Source: Bacillota bacterium (lineage in GTDB: Bacteria > Bacillota > Clostridia > Christensenellales > SZUA-584). From it: a DNA stretch of 64,000 nt. The notes beneath the pieces are model-generated. The model was not told the DNA's origin. It was given only the letters and a program-made list of their open reading frames with translations, and made no database searches. The translations under genes and the position numbers were made by a program. Of this stretch, positions 51,178 through 61,091 are shown in pieces (the stretch's first letter is position 1; the number at the start of each line of letters is the position of its first letter). The DNA is taken from assembly GCA_023416745.1 (NCBI GenBank), contig JAEZHF010000072.1, positions 7,329 through 71,328 on the forward strand, written 5' to 3'.

Positions 51178-53844
51178 ATGGCAAAAGAGTTGGCCAAGGT
51201 TTACGAGCCCAAAGAGGTGGAACAGAGGCTGTATGACGAATGGCAGGAAAAAGGTTATTTCCACGCCGAGATAGATAAAGATAAGAAGCCGTATACCATT
51301 GTGATTCCGCCGCCAAACATCACGGGGCAGCTGCACATGGGACACGCGCTGGACAATATGATGCAGGACGCCATCATCCGGACCAAGCGAATGCAGGGGT
51401 ACTGTGCACTGTGGCTTCCGGGCACCGATCACGCGAGCATCGCGACGGAGGTCAAGATCGTCGATAAGCTGCGCGAAGAAGGTACGTCGAAAGAAGAGCT
51501 GGGACGTGAGAAGTTTATTGAACGCGCATGGGAGTGGCGGGCGCAATACGGCGGGCGCATTGTGGAACAGCTCAAGAAGCTGGGCTCCTCGTGTGACTGG
51601 GAACGCGAGCGTTTCACGATGGACGAGGGCTGTAACCGGGCGGTCAACGAGTTCTTCGTGCGGTTGTATAATAAAGGTTTGATTTACAAGGGTGATCGCA
51701 TCATCAACTGGTGCCCCGAGTGCGAAACGGCACTGTCGGACGCCGAAGTGGAATACGCGGAGCACGATTCGCATCTGTGGCACATCCGCTATCCCGCGGA
51801 GGATGGCAGCGAAGGTATCGTCGTGGCGACCACGCGGCCCGAGACGATGCTGGGCGACACCGCTGTGGCGGTAAACCCCAAAGACAAACGGTATAAGCAT
51901 CTGGTGGGCAAGAACGTGATACTGCCCATCATGAACCGGCCCATCCCGGTCATCGCGGACGATTATGTGGACGCGTCCTTCGGCACCGGCGCGGTAAAGA
52001 TCACGCCTGCGCACGACCCCAATGACTTTGAGGTGGGCGAGCGGCACAACCTGCCCGTGATCCGCGTCCAGGACGACCGTGGCTACATCAATGAAAACGG
52101 CGGAAAATATGCAGGCGTCAAGAAGGAACTGGCGCGTGTGCAAATCGTCGAGGAATTGCAGCAGCTGGACCTGATGGTCAAGATCGAGGACTACAAGCAC
52201 AACGTGGGACACTGCTACCGCTGTGACACCACGGTGGAGCCCATCGTGTCCAAACAGTGGTTCGTGGCGATGAAGAGCCTCGCGGAACCCGCCATCGCGG
52301 CTGTCAGAAATGAGGACATCAAGTTTGTGCCCAAGCGCAGTGAAAACGTGTATTTCAACTGGCTCGAGAACATCCGCGACTGGTGCATCTCGCGCCAGTT
52401 GTGGTGGGGGCACCGCATACCGGCTTTTTACTGCACCAGCTGCGGCACGATGGTGGTGAACACCGAGATGCCCGACGTGTGCCCAAACTGCGGACATACA
52501 CAGTTCACTCAGGATGAGGACGTGCTGGACACCTGGTTCTCCAGCGGCCTGTGGCCTTTTTCGACGCTGGGTTGGCCGGACAAGACGCCGGAGCTGGAAT
52601 ACTTCTACCCGACCAACGTACTGGTGACGGGTTACGACATACTGTTCTTCTGGGTGGCGCGGATGATCATGTCCGGCCTAGAGTGCATGGGTGAGAAACC
52701 TTTTGAGTATGTGAGCATCCACGGCCTGGTGCGTGACGCACAGGGCCGCAAGATGAGCAAGTCGCTGGGCAACGGCATCGACCCGCTGGAGCTGATCGAC
52801 GAATACGGCGCGGACGCACTGCGCTTCAGCCTCGCGGCGGGGGTGCGTATCGGCGGCGACCTGCGCTTCTCCAACGACAAGGTGCTGGCGGCGCGCAACT
52901 TCGCCAACAAGATATGGAACGCGGCTCGCTTCGTAATGATGAACACGGGCGACGAAGTGAAGCCCATCGACGAGACACGCCTCGATATCGCGGATAAATG
53001 GATGCTGTCCCGCCTGACCGACATGGCGGAGGACATCACGTCGCTGATGGAGCGGTTCGAGCTGGGCATGGCGGCGCAGAAGCTGCACGACTTCCTGTGG
53101 AGCGAGCTGTGCGACTGGTACATTGAGATGGCCAAACCGCGCCTGACGGGAGAGGATGAGGCGGATAAGCAGACGGTGGTGTCTGTGCTGAACCACGCAT
53201 TGGTAGTCACGATGAAGCTGCTGCACCCGTTCATGCCGTTCATCACGGAGGAGATATTCCAGACGCTGCCGGGTACTCAAGGCAGCATCATGGTGTCCGT
53301 ATGGCCGACCGCGGAGAAGAAGTATAAAGCTGAGGAGAAGGCGATGGAAGCTGTGATGGAGATGATTCGCGGCATCCGCAACATCCGTGCTGAGATGTTT
53401 GTGCCAGCGAACAGGAAAGCTAAGCTGCTGCTGCTCACTTCGCCCGAAGCCAGGACGGACTATGAGATGTGCGTGCAGTACATCGAACGGCTGGCAACCG
53501 TTTCGGAAACCGTATGGATCAGCAACAAAGCAGATGTTCCCGCCAACGCCGTATCGGTCATTGGCACAGGTGCAGAAGCGTTCGTTCCCCTAGGCGACCT
53601 CATTGATATTGCCACAGAAATCGAGCGGCTTGTGGCGGAGGAAGCACGGCTGAATGGCGAGATTACGCGTGCGACAGGTAAACTCTCTAACGTTGGTTTC
53701 ACAGCCAAAGCCCCTGCCACAGTGGTTCAGCAGGAGCGCGACAAGGTAGCCAAATACCGCGAACAGTTCGTTGCTACCCAACTGCGGCGCAGTAAGCTGC
53801 AGACCCACCTTGAAGGCCAATGGTTTGTGGAGACCACGGAATGA
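51178..53844 (+). CDS. valS: Valyl-tRNA synthetase
   Basis: 888-residue class I synthetase with HIGH motif as HMGH (PPPNITGQLHMGHALD, about 45-60), the editing CP1 domain (TTRPETMLGD) and KMSKS (GRKMSKSLGNG, about 525), plus a C-terminal anticodon-binding and coiled-coil region. Ribosome site GAAGGAGAG before the ATG. Regulated by the T-box leader. The stop overlaps the folC start by 4 bases. Confidence 0.98.
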   Translation: MAKELAKVYEPKEVEQRLYDEWQEKGYFHAEIDKDKKPYTIVIPPPNITGQLHMGHALDNMMQDAIIRTKRMQGYCALWLPGTDHASIATEVKIVDKLREEGTSKEELGREKFIERAWEWRAQYGGRIVEQLKKLGSSCDWERERFTMDEGCNRAVNEFFVRLYNKGLIYKGDRIINWCPECETALSDAEVEYAEHDSHLWHIRYPAEDGSEGIVVATTRPETMLGDTAVAVNPKDKRYKHLVGKNVILPIMNRPIPVIADDYVDASFGTGAVKITPAHDPNDFEVGERHNLPVIRVQDDRGYINENGGKYAGVKKELARVQIVEELQQLDLMVKIEDYKHNVGHCYRCDTTVEPIVSKQWFVAMKSLAEPAIAAVRNEDIKFVPKRSENVYFNWLENIRDWCISRQLWWGHRIPAFYCTSCGTMVVNTEMPDVCPNCGHTQFTQDEDVLDTWFSSGLWPFSTLGWPDKTPELEYFYPTNVLVTGYDILFFWVARMIMSGLECMGEKPFEYVSIHGLVRDAQGRKMSKSLGNGIDPLELIDEYGADALRFSLAAGVRIGGDLRFSNDKVLAARNFANKIWNAARFVMMNTGDEVKPIDETRLDIADKWMLSRLTDMAEDITSLMERFELGMAAQKLHDFLWSELCDWYIEMAKPRLTGEDEADKQTVVSVLNHALVVTMKLLHPFMPFITEEIFQTLPGTQGSIMVSVWPTAEKKYKAEEKAMEAVMEMIRGIRNIRAEMFVPANRKAKLLLLTSPEARTDYEMCVQYIERLATVSETVWISNKADVPANAVSVIGTGAEAFVPLGDLIDIATEIERLVAEEARLNGEITRATGKLSNVGFTAKAPATVVQQERDKVAKYREQFVATQLRRSKLQTHLEGQWFVETTE

Positions 53845-54956
53845 AATATATCCACATTGCGGGCACCAACGGCAAGGGGTCCGCAGCCGAATACATCTAT
53901 CAGATCATCATGGCGGCGGGGGAAAACGCGGGTTGCTTCACCTCGCCGCATCTCGTTTCGCCCACGGAGCGAATGCGCGCGAATGGTCAGGAAATCAGTG
54001 TGGCGGAGCTGGATGCGTTGCTGAAAGAGGTGGAGCTAAAGAAGCTGGCGGTGAACGGTTCGCTGTTCGCAGCGTATACGGCGGCGGCTCTGCTGTGGTT
54101 TGAGCGAATGGGGCTTGAATATGCTGTGCTGGAAACAGGCCTTGGCGGACGGCTCGACCCGACCAATGTGGTGACACCTGAAGTGTCTGTGATTACGTCC
54201 ATCGGATACGACCACATGGATGTGCTGGGAGGCACCCTTGAAAAAATCGCGTCAGAAAAAGCGGGAATAATTAAAGAAGGTGTGCCGGTAGTGTCCGCAC
54301 GGCAGCTGCCCGAAGCGGAATTGCTAATACGCAAAACCTGTGCGAAAAAAGGGTGCGCCCTGGATTATGTAGATAATGTGAAGGTACTGGATTCCTCGCT
54401 GATGGGTCAGACGTTTGAATCAGGCGGGCGGCAGTATCACATACGCGGTATTGGCGAGATGCAGCCGGAGGCCGCGGCGCTAGCCGCTTTGGCCGCGCGC
54501 GAGATGGGCTTCGGCGAGTATGCGATACAAAAAGGCCTAGCCCGCACCGTCATACCCTGTCGCACGCAGTATATTCCCGGCACGCCGGACATGCTGCTGG
54601 ACGGCGCGCACAACGGTCCGGCAGTCGCCTCTCTGTGCCGCACGCTGGATAGACTCTTTGCAGACAGAAAAAAGGTGCTGCTTTTTGCCTGCATGAAGGA
54701 TAAGGATTACGCCGGCATGGTGGAACAACTGGCTGCACGTTTTGAGCGGGTTTTAGTGACCAGTGTTGACACGGCCCGCGGGGCAGATATAAATATATTG
54801 GAAGATATGTTCTGCAGGCATAGCATTAGTGAAGCCATCAGTGAACCGCTTTTAGCCTATGAAAAAGCGAAGGAAGACGCTCGGACAAAAGACAATCTTT
54901 TGGTCGTCTGCGGTTCTTTTTATCTGGCAGGTAAGATACATTGTATTCTGAACTGA
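53841..54956 (+). CDS. folC: Folylpolyglutamate synthase/dihydrofolate synthase, N-terminally short
   Basis: 371 residues. Starts at AGTNGKGS (ATP-binding loop, residues 7-14), with TSPHL, ETGLGGRLD, SIGYDHM, KAGIIKEG and LDGAHN. Ordinary FolC proteins carry about 40 more residues before this loop; here the frame upstream lies inside valS and the ATG overlaps its stop (ATGA) behind GGAG. It therefore seems a truncated, coupled version. The PGRLE segment that follows in other FolC proteins reads PCRTQ. Adds glutamate to folates; activity likely but untested. Confidence 0.9.
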   Translation: MKYIHIAGTNGKGSAAEYIYQIIMAAGENAGCFTSPHLVSPTERMRANGQEISVAELDALLKEVELKKLAVNGSLFAAYTAAALLWFERMGLEYAVLETGLGGRLDPTNVVTPEVSVITSIGYDHMDVLGGTLEKIASEKAGIIKEGVPVVSARQLPEAELLIRKTCAKKGCALDYVDNVKVLDSSLMGQTFESGGRQYHIRGIGEMQPEAAALAALAAREMGFGEYAIQKGLARTVIPCRTQYIPGTPDMLLDGAHNGPAVASLCRTLDRLFADRKKVLLFACMKDKDYAGMVEQLAARFERVLVTSVDTARGADINILEDMFCRHSISEAISEPLLAYEKAKEDARTKDNLLVVCGSFYLAGKIHCILN

Positions 54957-54970
54957 CATCAGCACATACT

Positions 54971-54994
54971 AGAGCCGAAATGGGCTCTTTTCTT
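54971..54994 (+). terminator. Terminator of valS-folC
   Basis: AGAGCC / GGGCTCT stem followed by TTTTCTT. Confidence 0.7.
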
Positions 54995-55122
54995 ATGAAA
55001 AATAGTATGGCCCATGTTGACATACGCACCTCATCGATGTTACTATACAACATATACGGTGTTACTTTTTATCATTAATGAGCATAATATTTGCAATATA
55101 CATGTTAATTGGAGGATCGACA

Positions 55123-56460
55123 ATGGCTGTTGGAGTGATAATGCCCAGGCAAGGGCAGTCCGTGGAAAGCTGCATCATCGAGCTGCGCGTTAAAGAAGGC
55201 GACAAGGTGAACGTGGGGGACATTCTTTTCGGCTACGAGACCGACAAAGCGTCGTTTGAGGAGGAAAGTCCGGCGGCGGGCATTGTACTCAAGCTGCTCG
55301 TCAATGACGGGGATGATGTGCCGTGCCTCGATACGGTGCTGGTGATCGGCGATGAAGGAGAGGATATTTCTGCTCTCGTTCCGGGCGGTTCAGCTCCGGC
55401 AATTGTTAAGGAAGAAGCAAAACCAGAAGCCGCTCCTGCGGCGTCGGCGGCAGTCGCTGCTCCGGTGTCAACAGCTACGGCGGACAGCGGCTTGAAAATA
55501 TCGCCCCGCGCCAAAAACGAAGCGGAACGGCAAAACCTCGATTTGTCCAAAGCGGTGCCCACCGGCCCGAACGGCCGAATCACCGAACGCGATGTGATGG
55601 TGCTGGCGGAAAAGGGCTACAAGGTGACCGCAGCAGCCGCGCTGGACTATGCAGGCGGCAAAGAAGGTTCCGGCCTCGGCGGCGCTGTGACCACATCGGA
55701 TCTTTCGGCGGAGGCTCCGGCTGCTGCTTCTGTGCCGGCGGCAGCATCAATTATGTCTGAAGCAGAATATACGGATACCAAGTTGACGAATATCCGAAAA
55801 GTGATCTCGAAGTCGATGCACGCGTCTTTGGCGGAGCTGGCGCAGCTCACCAACCACACCAGCTTCGACGCCACGGCTATACTCGCTTTCCGCGAACGCG
55901 TTAAGGCCAATGCAGAAAAGCTGGGTCTGCCCAACATCACGCTTAATGACATCATACTGTACGCGGTGTCCCGAACGCTGAAAAAGCACCCCGATCTTAA
56001 CTCGCATTATCTGAATGGCGATACAATGCGGCATTTCTCGCAAGTGAGCCTTGGCATGGCGGTGGATACTGAGCGCGGTCTGCTGGTTCCCACGCTTTTT
56101 GGCGCGGACACGCTGTCGCTGGCGGATATCTCCCGTAAGGCTAAGGAACTGGCGGTCAGCGCACAGTCCGGACGCATCTCGCCCGACCTGCTGACCGGCG
56201 GTACATTTACCATCAGCAACCTCGGCGCCATGGGCATCGAAATGTTCACGCCCATCATCAACCCCCCGCAGACGGGAATCCTTGGTGTGTGCAGCGTGGT
56301 TTATAGCCAGAAGAAGGTGGGGGATAGTTTTATCACCTATCCGGCGATGGGTCTGTCACTGACGTACGACCATCGTGTGGTGGACGGCGCGCCCGCCTCC
56401 CGATTCCTGAAGGACTTGTGCGAGGCGCTGGAAAACTTCGATATACTGCTTGCAAAATAA
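55123..56460 (+). CDS. 2-oxoacid dehydrogenase E2 (dihydrolipoyl acyltransferase)
   Basis: 445 residues. N-terminal lipoyl domain with Lys in ETDKASFEEE (about 42), Ala/Pro linkers, a peripheral subunit-binding domain (about 125-165, SPRAKNEAERQNLDLSKAVPTG), and the acetyltransferase catalytic core with DHRVVDG near 420. ATG behind GGAGG; upstream frame is not needed. First gene of an E2-E3-E1 operon. Pyruvate is the likely substrate, acetoin or branched-chain acids being alternatives. Confidence 0.94.
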   Translation: MAVGVIMPRQGQSVESCIIELRVKEGDKVNVGDILFGYETDKASFEEESPAAGIVLKLLVNDGDDVPCLDTVLVIGDEGEDISALVPGGSAPAIVKEEAKPEAAPAASAAVAAPVSTATADSGLKISPRAKNEAERQNLDLSKAVPTGPNGRITERDVMVLAEKGYKVTAAAALDYAGGKEGSGLGGAVTTSDLSAEAPAAASVPAAASIMSEAEYTDTKLTNIRKVISKSMHASLAELAQLTNHTSFDATAILAFRERVKANAEKLGLPNITLNDIILYAVSRTLKKHPDLNSHYLNGDTMRHFSQVSLGMAVDTERGLLVPTLFGADTLSLADISRKAKELAVSAQSGRISPDLLTGGTFTISNLGAMGIEMFTPIINPPQTGILGVCSVVYSQKKVGDSFITYPAMGLSLTYDHRVVDGAPASRFLKDLCEALENFDILLAK

Positions 56461-56472
56461 GAGGTGACAACC

Positions 56473-57837
56473 ATGGTATATGATCTGATCGTGATCGGCG
56501 GCGGCCCCGCCGGTTATCTGGGGGCGGAGCGTGCGGGGCATGCGGGGCTCAAAACGCTGGTGTTCGAGCAGCGCAGCCTCGGCGGCGTGTGCCTGAACGA
56601 AGGCTGCATCCCCACCAAGACGCTGCTGTATGCCGCCAAGCTCAAAGACGGCGCGGCGCACGGCGAAGCATTCGGCGTGAAGGTCACGGATGCGAAGCTG
56701 GACCAGCCCGTTGTCATCGCCCGCAAGAACAAGGTTGTCAAAGCGCTGGTTTCCGGAGTGGAAGCTACGCTCAAGGGTGCTCACGTGACCACAGTGAAGG
56801 CAGCTGCGCGTATCACCGGCAAAACGGAGGAGGGCTTCACTGTCACGGACGGCAGTGAGACATATATCGGCAAACGGCTTCTCATCGCGACGGGTTCGGC
56901 TCCGGCAGTGCCGCCCATCCCCGGCCTGAAGGAAGCCATCGACAAGGGCTTCGTGCTGACCAGCCGTGAAATGCTTGATCTCACTGAGGTTCCTGCAAAG
57001 CTTGTCGTCATCGGTGGCGGCGTGATCGGCCTTGAAATGGCGAGCTATTTCAATTCGGCAGGTTCGGACGTGACTGTCATCGAAATGCTCAGCGCCATCG
57101 GCGGCCCCATTGACGCGGATATCGCCGAGATACTGAAGAAGAACCTTGCCAAGAAGGGTATTAAGTTCCAGCTGGGCTGCCGCGTGACGGGTATTTCGGG
57201 CAAGGTGGAATACACTGACGCACAGGGAAAAGCCGCAGCGGCTGAGGCTGACAGGGTGCTGCTGTCCATCGGACGGCGGCCTGTATCGGAAAACATCGGG
57301 CTTGAAACCATCGGCGTCCTGACGGAACGCGGCGCGATAAAAACGAGCGAGACGCTGCAGACCAACATCCCGAACGTGTACGCGGCGGGCGATGTAAACG
57401 GCCAGTCGCTGCTGGCGCACACCGCTTACCGCGAAGCCGAAGTGGCGGTGAACCACATGACGGGCATGAAGGACAAAATGCGCTACAGCGCTATACCCTC
57501 CGTTATTTACACCAGCCCGGAGGTTGCGGGCGTGGGCGTCACTGAAGCGTCAGCGAAGGACAAGGGGCTGGACGTGACCGTGAAAACCATTCCGATGAAC
57601 TTCTCGGGGCGTTATCTCGCCGAGAACGAGCGCGGCGACGGCATTATGAAGGTCGTGGTGGACAACAAATGGCATAAACTGATCGGCGTTCACATGATCG
57701 GCTCGTACGCTTCCGAGATCATATACGGCGCAGGCCTGATGATCGAGAAGGAAATGACGATAAACGAAATCAAACAGCTGGTATTTCCGCATCCCACGGT
57801 GTGCGAAGCGCTCCGGGAAGCCATCTTCCAGCTGTAG
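56473..57837 (+). CDS. lpdA: Dihydrolipoyl dehydrogenase (E3)
   Basis: 454-residue flavoprotein. FAD motif GGGPAG, redox-active disulfide GGVCLNEGCIPTK (two Cys five apart, about 40-45), NAD motif GGGVIG and the C-terminal HPTVCEALRE catalytic His-Glu. It reoxidises the lipoyl group of the E2. ATG at 56473 after GAGGTG; a GTG at 56464 in frame is too close to it. 12 bases after E2. Confidence 0.96.
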   Translation: MVYDLIVIGGGPAGYLGAERAGHAGLKTLVFEQRSLGGVCLNEGCIPTKTLLYAAKLKDGAAHGEAFGVKVTDAKLDQPVVIARKNKVVKALVSGVEATLKGAHVTTVKAAARITGKTEEGFTVTDGSETYIGKRLLIATGSAPAVPPIPGLKEAIDKGFVLTSREMLDLTEVPAKLVVIGGGVIGLEMASYFNSAGSDVTVIEMLSAIGGPIDADIAEILKKNLAKKGIKFQLGCRVTGISGKVEYTDAQGKAAAAEADRVLLSIGRRPVSENIGLETIGVLTERGAIKTSETLQTNIPNVYAAGDVNGQSLLAHTAYREAEVAVNHMTGMKDKMRYSAIPSVIYTSPEVAGVGVTEASAKDKGLDVTVKTIPMNFSGRYLAENERGDGIMKVVVDNKWHKLIGVHMIGSYASEIIYGAGLMIEKEMTINEIKQLVFPHPTVCEALREAIFQL

Positions 57838-57867
57838 AATTATGAAAAACATTTAAGGAGTTTGGGC

Positions 57868-60339
57868 ATGACAAAGTGTTTAATCGTTGACCCTAACAAG
57901 GAAAGAAAACCGGGAAAGATCAGCTTTCGCGATATCCCGATGAACGTGTACCAGAAGACTGTTGCGGACGAGAAGAACAACTACACCAAGGAAGAATTCC
58001 TGCGCATGTACCGCGACATGCTCGTCGTACGCGAGTTTGAGACCATGCTCAACCTCGTCAAAACCACGGGCGAATATGAAGGCATCGCCTACAACCAGCC
58101 GGGCCCGGCTCATTTGGGCATCGGTCAGGAAGCCGCGTATGTGGGCCAGGCGTTCGGTCTCACTATCAACGACTATACCTTCGGCTCGCACAGAAGTCAC
58201 GGTGAAATACTCGCCAAGGGCCTCTCAGCAATCGCCCAGCTGCCGGATGCGGAGCTCATGAATATCATGAAGAACTTTTTTAGCGGCGAGACATTCGCGG
58301 TGATCGAAAAGACGACCAAGGCCACCAGCGTGAAGGATATGGCGATCCAGTTCCTGATCTACGGTACGCTGGCGGAGATCTGGGCCAAGCAGACGGGCTT
58401 TAATCGCGGCCTCGGCGGCTCGATGCACGCGTTCTTCATTCCATTCGGTATATTCCCTAACAACGCCATCGTAGGCGGCAGTGCAGACATTGCCACGGGC
58501 GCGGCGCTGTACAAGCGCGTCAACAAAAAGGACGGTCTCGTTGTGTGCAACATCGGCGACGGCAGCATCGGCTGCGGCCCGGTCTACGAGGCGATGAACT
58601 TCGCCGCGATGGACCAGCTGCGCCTGCTCTGGGACGAGGAGCACAAGGGCGGCCTGCCGATCATATACAACATTTTCAACAACTTCTACGGTATGGGCGG
58701 ACAGACCTGCGGCGAGACCATGGCATACAACGAAGTGGCGCGTCTGGGCGCGGGCGTGACGCCCAGCCAGATGCATGCGGAGCGCGTGGACGGCTACAAT
58801 CCGCTGGCCGTGATCGATGCATACCGCCGTAAACGCAGCATCATCGAAAACCACGAAGGTCCGGTGCTGCTCGACGTACTGACTTACCGCTTCTCGGGAC
58901 ACAGTCCTTCGGACGCATCGGCTTACCGCTCAAAAGAAGAAGTCGATATGTGGAAGGAATTCGATTCCATCGTGACATTCCGCGGGCAGCTCACCAAGGC
59001 TGCCGTGGCGACGGACGCCGAGCTGGACGGTATCGAAGCCTACGTCAAAGGCGAAATTCTCAACGCTGTCAAGCTGGCGAAGGACGACGCGCTCTCGCCG
59101 CGCATGAACCTCGATAAAACGCCGGATATCATTGCAGACATGATGTTCTCGGGCGGCCATGTGAAAAGCATGGATACGACGAGGAAACCGGACGCACTTC
59201 AGGCCAAGGAAGAGAATGCCCATGTGCAGCAGCTCACCAAAAAAGTCCGTTTTGCGTATGAGGCGGACGGCAAGCCGGTCTCCAAAAACAAGGTCTATCA
59301 GTACAGGGACGCCATTTTTGAGGCGATCATCGATAAATATTACGAAGACCCGACGCTAACCTCCTATGGCGAAGATGTACGCGAATGGGGCGGTCCGTTT
59401 GCGGTATACCGCGGACTGGCCGACTGCATGCCGTATCACCGGCTGTTCAACGCTCCCATTTCTGAAGGCGCCATTGTCGGAACTGCGGTAGGTTACGCTA
59501 TGGCAGGCGGCCGCGTGATCGCCGAGCTGATGTATACTGACTTTCTGGGCCGCGCGGGAGACCAGGTGTTCAACCAGTTGAGCAAGTGGCAGTCGATGAG
59601 CGCTGGCATTTTGAAGATGCCCTGCGTGCTCCGTATGTCTGTCGGCTCCAAATATGGTGCGCAGCACTCGCAGGACTGGTCCGCGCTATGTACGCATATT
59701 CCCGGCCTTAAGGTTGTGTTCCCGGCGACCCCGTACGACGCCAAGGGTCTGATGGCCGCGGCGCTTAACGGCACCGATCCGGTAATCTTCCTTGAAAGCC
59801 AGCGCATCTACGATATTGGCGAGCAGTTCCACAAAGGCGGTGTGCCGGCAGAATCATACGAGGTGGAAATCGGCGAACCCGACGTAAAGGTGTCCGGCAG
59901 CGATGTGACGATACTGTCCATCGGCGCAACGCTTTACCGCGTGATGGAAGCCGCCCAGCTGTTCAAGGCTCATGGCATCAGCGCCGAGGTGATCGACGCG
60001 CGCAGCCTGGTACCGTTCAACTACGAGAAGGTGATTGAATCCGTCAAGAAGACGGGCCGCATCATCATCACGGGCGATGCCTGCGAGCGCGGCTCCCACC
60101 TCAACGACTTCGCGCGCAACATCACCGAGCTGGCGTTCGACTATCTGGACGCGCCGCCGGTCGTGGTGGGTGCAAAGAACTGGATCACGCCGGCGCACGA
60201 GCTGGAGGATTACTTCTTCCCGCAGGCGTTCTGGCTGGTGGATGCTTTTCACGAGAAGCTTGCGCCCATCAATGGCTACACTGCCAAGCACAATTTCACT
60301 GAGCTGGAGCAGATACGCAACAACAAGCGTGGAGTTTGA
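57868..60339 (+). CDS. 2-oxoacid dehydrogenase E1, fused alpha and beta subunits
   Basis: 823 residues. The alpha part (about 45-430) has the TPP-binding motif starting GDGS and ending NN (GDGSIGCG ... FNNFYG) and a GGSMH loop. The beta part (about 480-823) has SEGAIVGTAVGYAMAG and GARWxx-type dimer contacts. It is the TPP-dependent decarboxylase feeding the E2. Fusion of the two subunits in one chain is unusual for the alpha2beta2 class. ATG at 57868 behind AAGGAG. Closes the E2-E3-E1 operon, followed by a terminator. Confidence 0.93.
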   Translation: MTKCLIVDPNKERKPGKISFRDIPMNVYQKTVADEKNNYTKEEFLRMYRDMLVVREFETMLNLVKTTGEYEGIAYNQPGPAHLGIGQEAAYVGQAFGLTINDYTFGSHRSHGEILAKGLSAIAQLPDAELMNIMKNFFSGETFAVIEKTTKATSVKDMAIQFLIYGTLAEIWAKQTGFNRGLGGSMHAFFIPFGIFPNNAIVGGSADIATGAALYKRVNKKDGLVVCNIGDGSIGCGPVYEAMNFAAMDQLRLLWDEEHKGGLPIIYNIFNNFYGMGGQTCGETMAYNEVARLGAGVTPSQMHAERVDGYNPLAVIDAYRRKRSIIENHEGPVLLDVLTYRFSGHSPSDASAYRSKEEVDMWKEFDSIVTFRGQLTKAAVATDAELDGIEAYVKGEILNAVKLAKDDALSPRMNLDKTPDIIADMMFSGGHVKSMDTTRKPDALQAKEENAHVQQLTKKVRFAYEADGKPVSKNKVYQYRDAIFEAIIDKYYEDPTLTSYGEDVREWGGPFAVYRGLADCMPYHRLFNAPISEGAIVGTAVGYAMAGGRVIAELMYTDFLGRAGDQVFNQLSKWQSMSAGILKMPCVLRMSVGSKYGAQHSQDWSALCTHIPGLKVVFPATPYDAKGLMAAALNGTDPVIFLESQRIYDIGEQFHKGGVPAESYEVEIGEPDVKVSGSDVTILSIGATLYRVMEAAQLFKAHGISAEVIDARSLVPFNYEKVIESVKKTGRIIITGDACERGSHLNDFARNITELAFDYLDAPPVVVGAKNWITPAHELEDYFFPQAFWLVDAFHEKLAPINGYTAKHNFTELEQIRNNKRGV

Positions 60340-60376
60340 TCTTACGCAGTTTCCAAACATTTAAAGTATATCTCCT

Positions 60377-60416
60377 TTTGAAGGGTGGTTGATGATTTAA
60401 CCGCCCTTTTTGTGTG
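60377..60416 (+). terminator. Terminator of the dehydrogenase operon
   Basis: AAGGG-GGTT / AACC-CCCTTTTTG hairpin. Confidence 0.82.
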
Positions 60417-60975
60417 ATGTAACAAAATCGTTGAAGATACCCCTGTGCTGGGCAATCTGTTTTTTCAGAATACGTATATCACAACTTACCTTGGCATACT
60501 GATATTGGTCGTTGCGGCTGTCATACTGTATAAAACGAAGTTCGGACTGCGCCTGCGCGCATGCGGCGAGCATCCGCAAGCAGCCGATGCGGTGGGCGTG
60601 AGCGTCTATAAAATGAGATACGCAGGTGTAGCCATTTCCGGCGGGCTTGCGGGCCTGGGCGGCCTGATATTTGTCGTGACCACCTCCACAAACTTCAATG
60701 CGACGGTATCCGGTTATGGCTTCCTTGCGCTGGCTGTGCTGATATTCGGCCAGTGGAAGCCCGTGCGAATCGCAGGAGCGGCGCTGTTCTTCGGTCTGAT
60801 GAAGACCGTTGCGTCCGCATATTCTGCCATACCTTTCCTGATGTCTTTGGGAATCACAGGATACATTTATAAAATGATTCCGTACATTGCCACGCTGATC
60901 GTGTTGATATTCAGTTCAAAACGTTCTCAGGCACCAAAGGCCGAAGGCATACCCTACGACCACGGCGCGAGATAA
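60417..60975 (+). pseudogene. Truncated ABC permease (BMP/simple-sugar type)
   Basis: C-terminal ~185 residues of an ABC-type nucleoside/sugar permease (YufQ/PnrE-like). The matching segment NLFFQNTYITTYLGILIL is followed by the diagnostic FGLRLRACGEHPQAADAVG and SGGLAGLGG. Similarity already begins before the GTG at 60445 and is cut by a TGA and the preceding terminator. A normal gene has about 120-150 more residues. No partner permease, ATPase or binding-protein gene is present, so it looks like a remnant. Confidence 0.78.
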
Positions 60976-60984
60976 CGAACCTCG

Positions 60985-61018
60985 AATCCCTCCATTAAGC
61001 CGGAGGGATTTTTTTATT
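60985..61018 (+). terminator. Terminator after the permease remnant
   Basis: AATCCCTCC / GGAGGGATT followed by TTTTTTATTTT. Confidence 0.88.
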
Positions 61019-61091
61019 TTGCTCCTGATAAAATGATTATTTGGAGCATATGGAGAGAACATAAATATAAACAAAACGGACGGACTTGAAT

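Noticed and set aside
51133..52497. 454-codon minus-strand frame opposite valS
   Set aside because: Codon-bias shadow of valS; no start signal, His/Val/Arg-rich translation with no family features.
56356..57456. 366-codon minus-strand frame opposite lpdA
   Set aside because: Shadow of a high-GC coding gene; His/Arg-rich and unrelated to any family.
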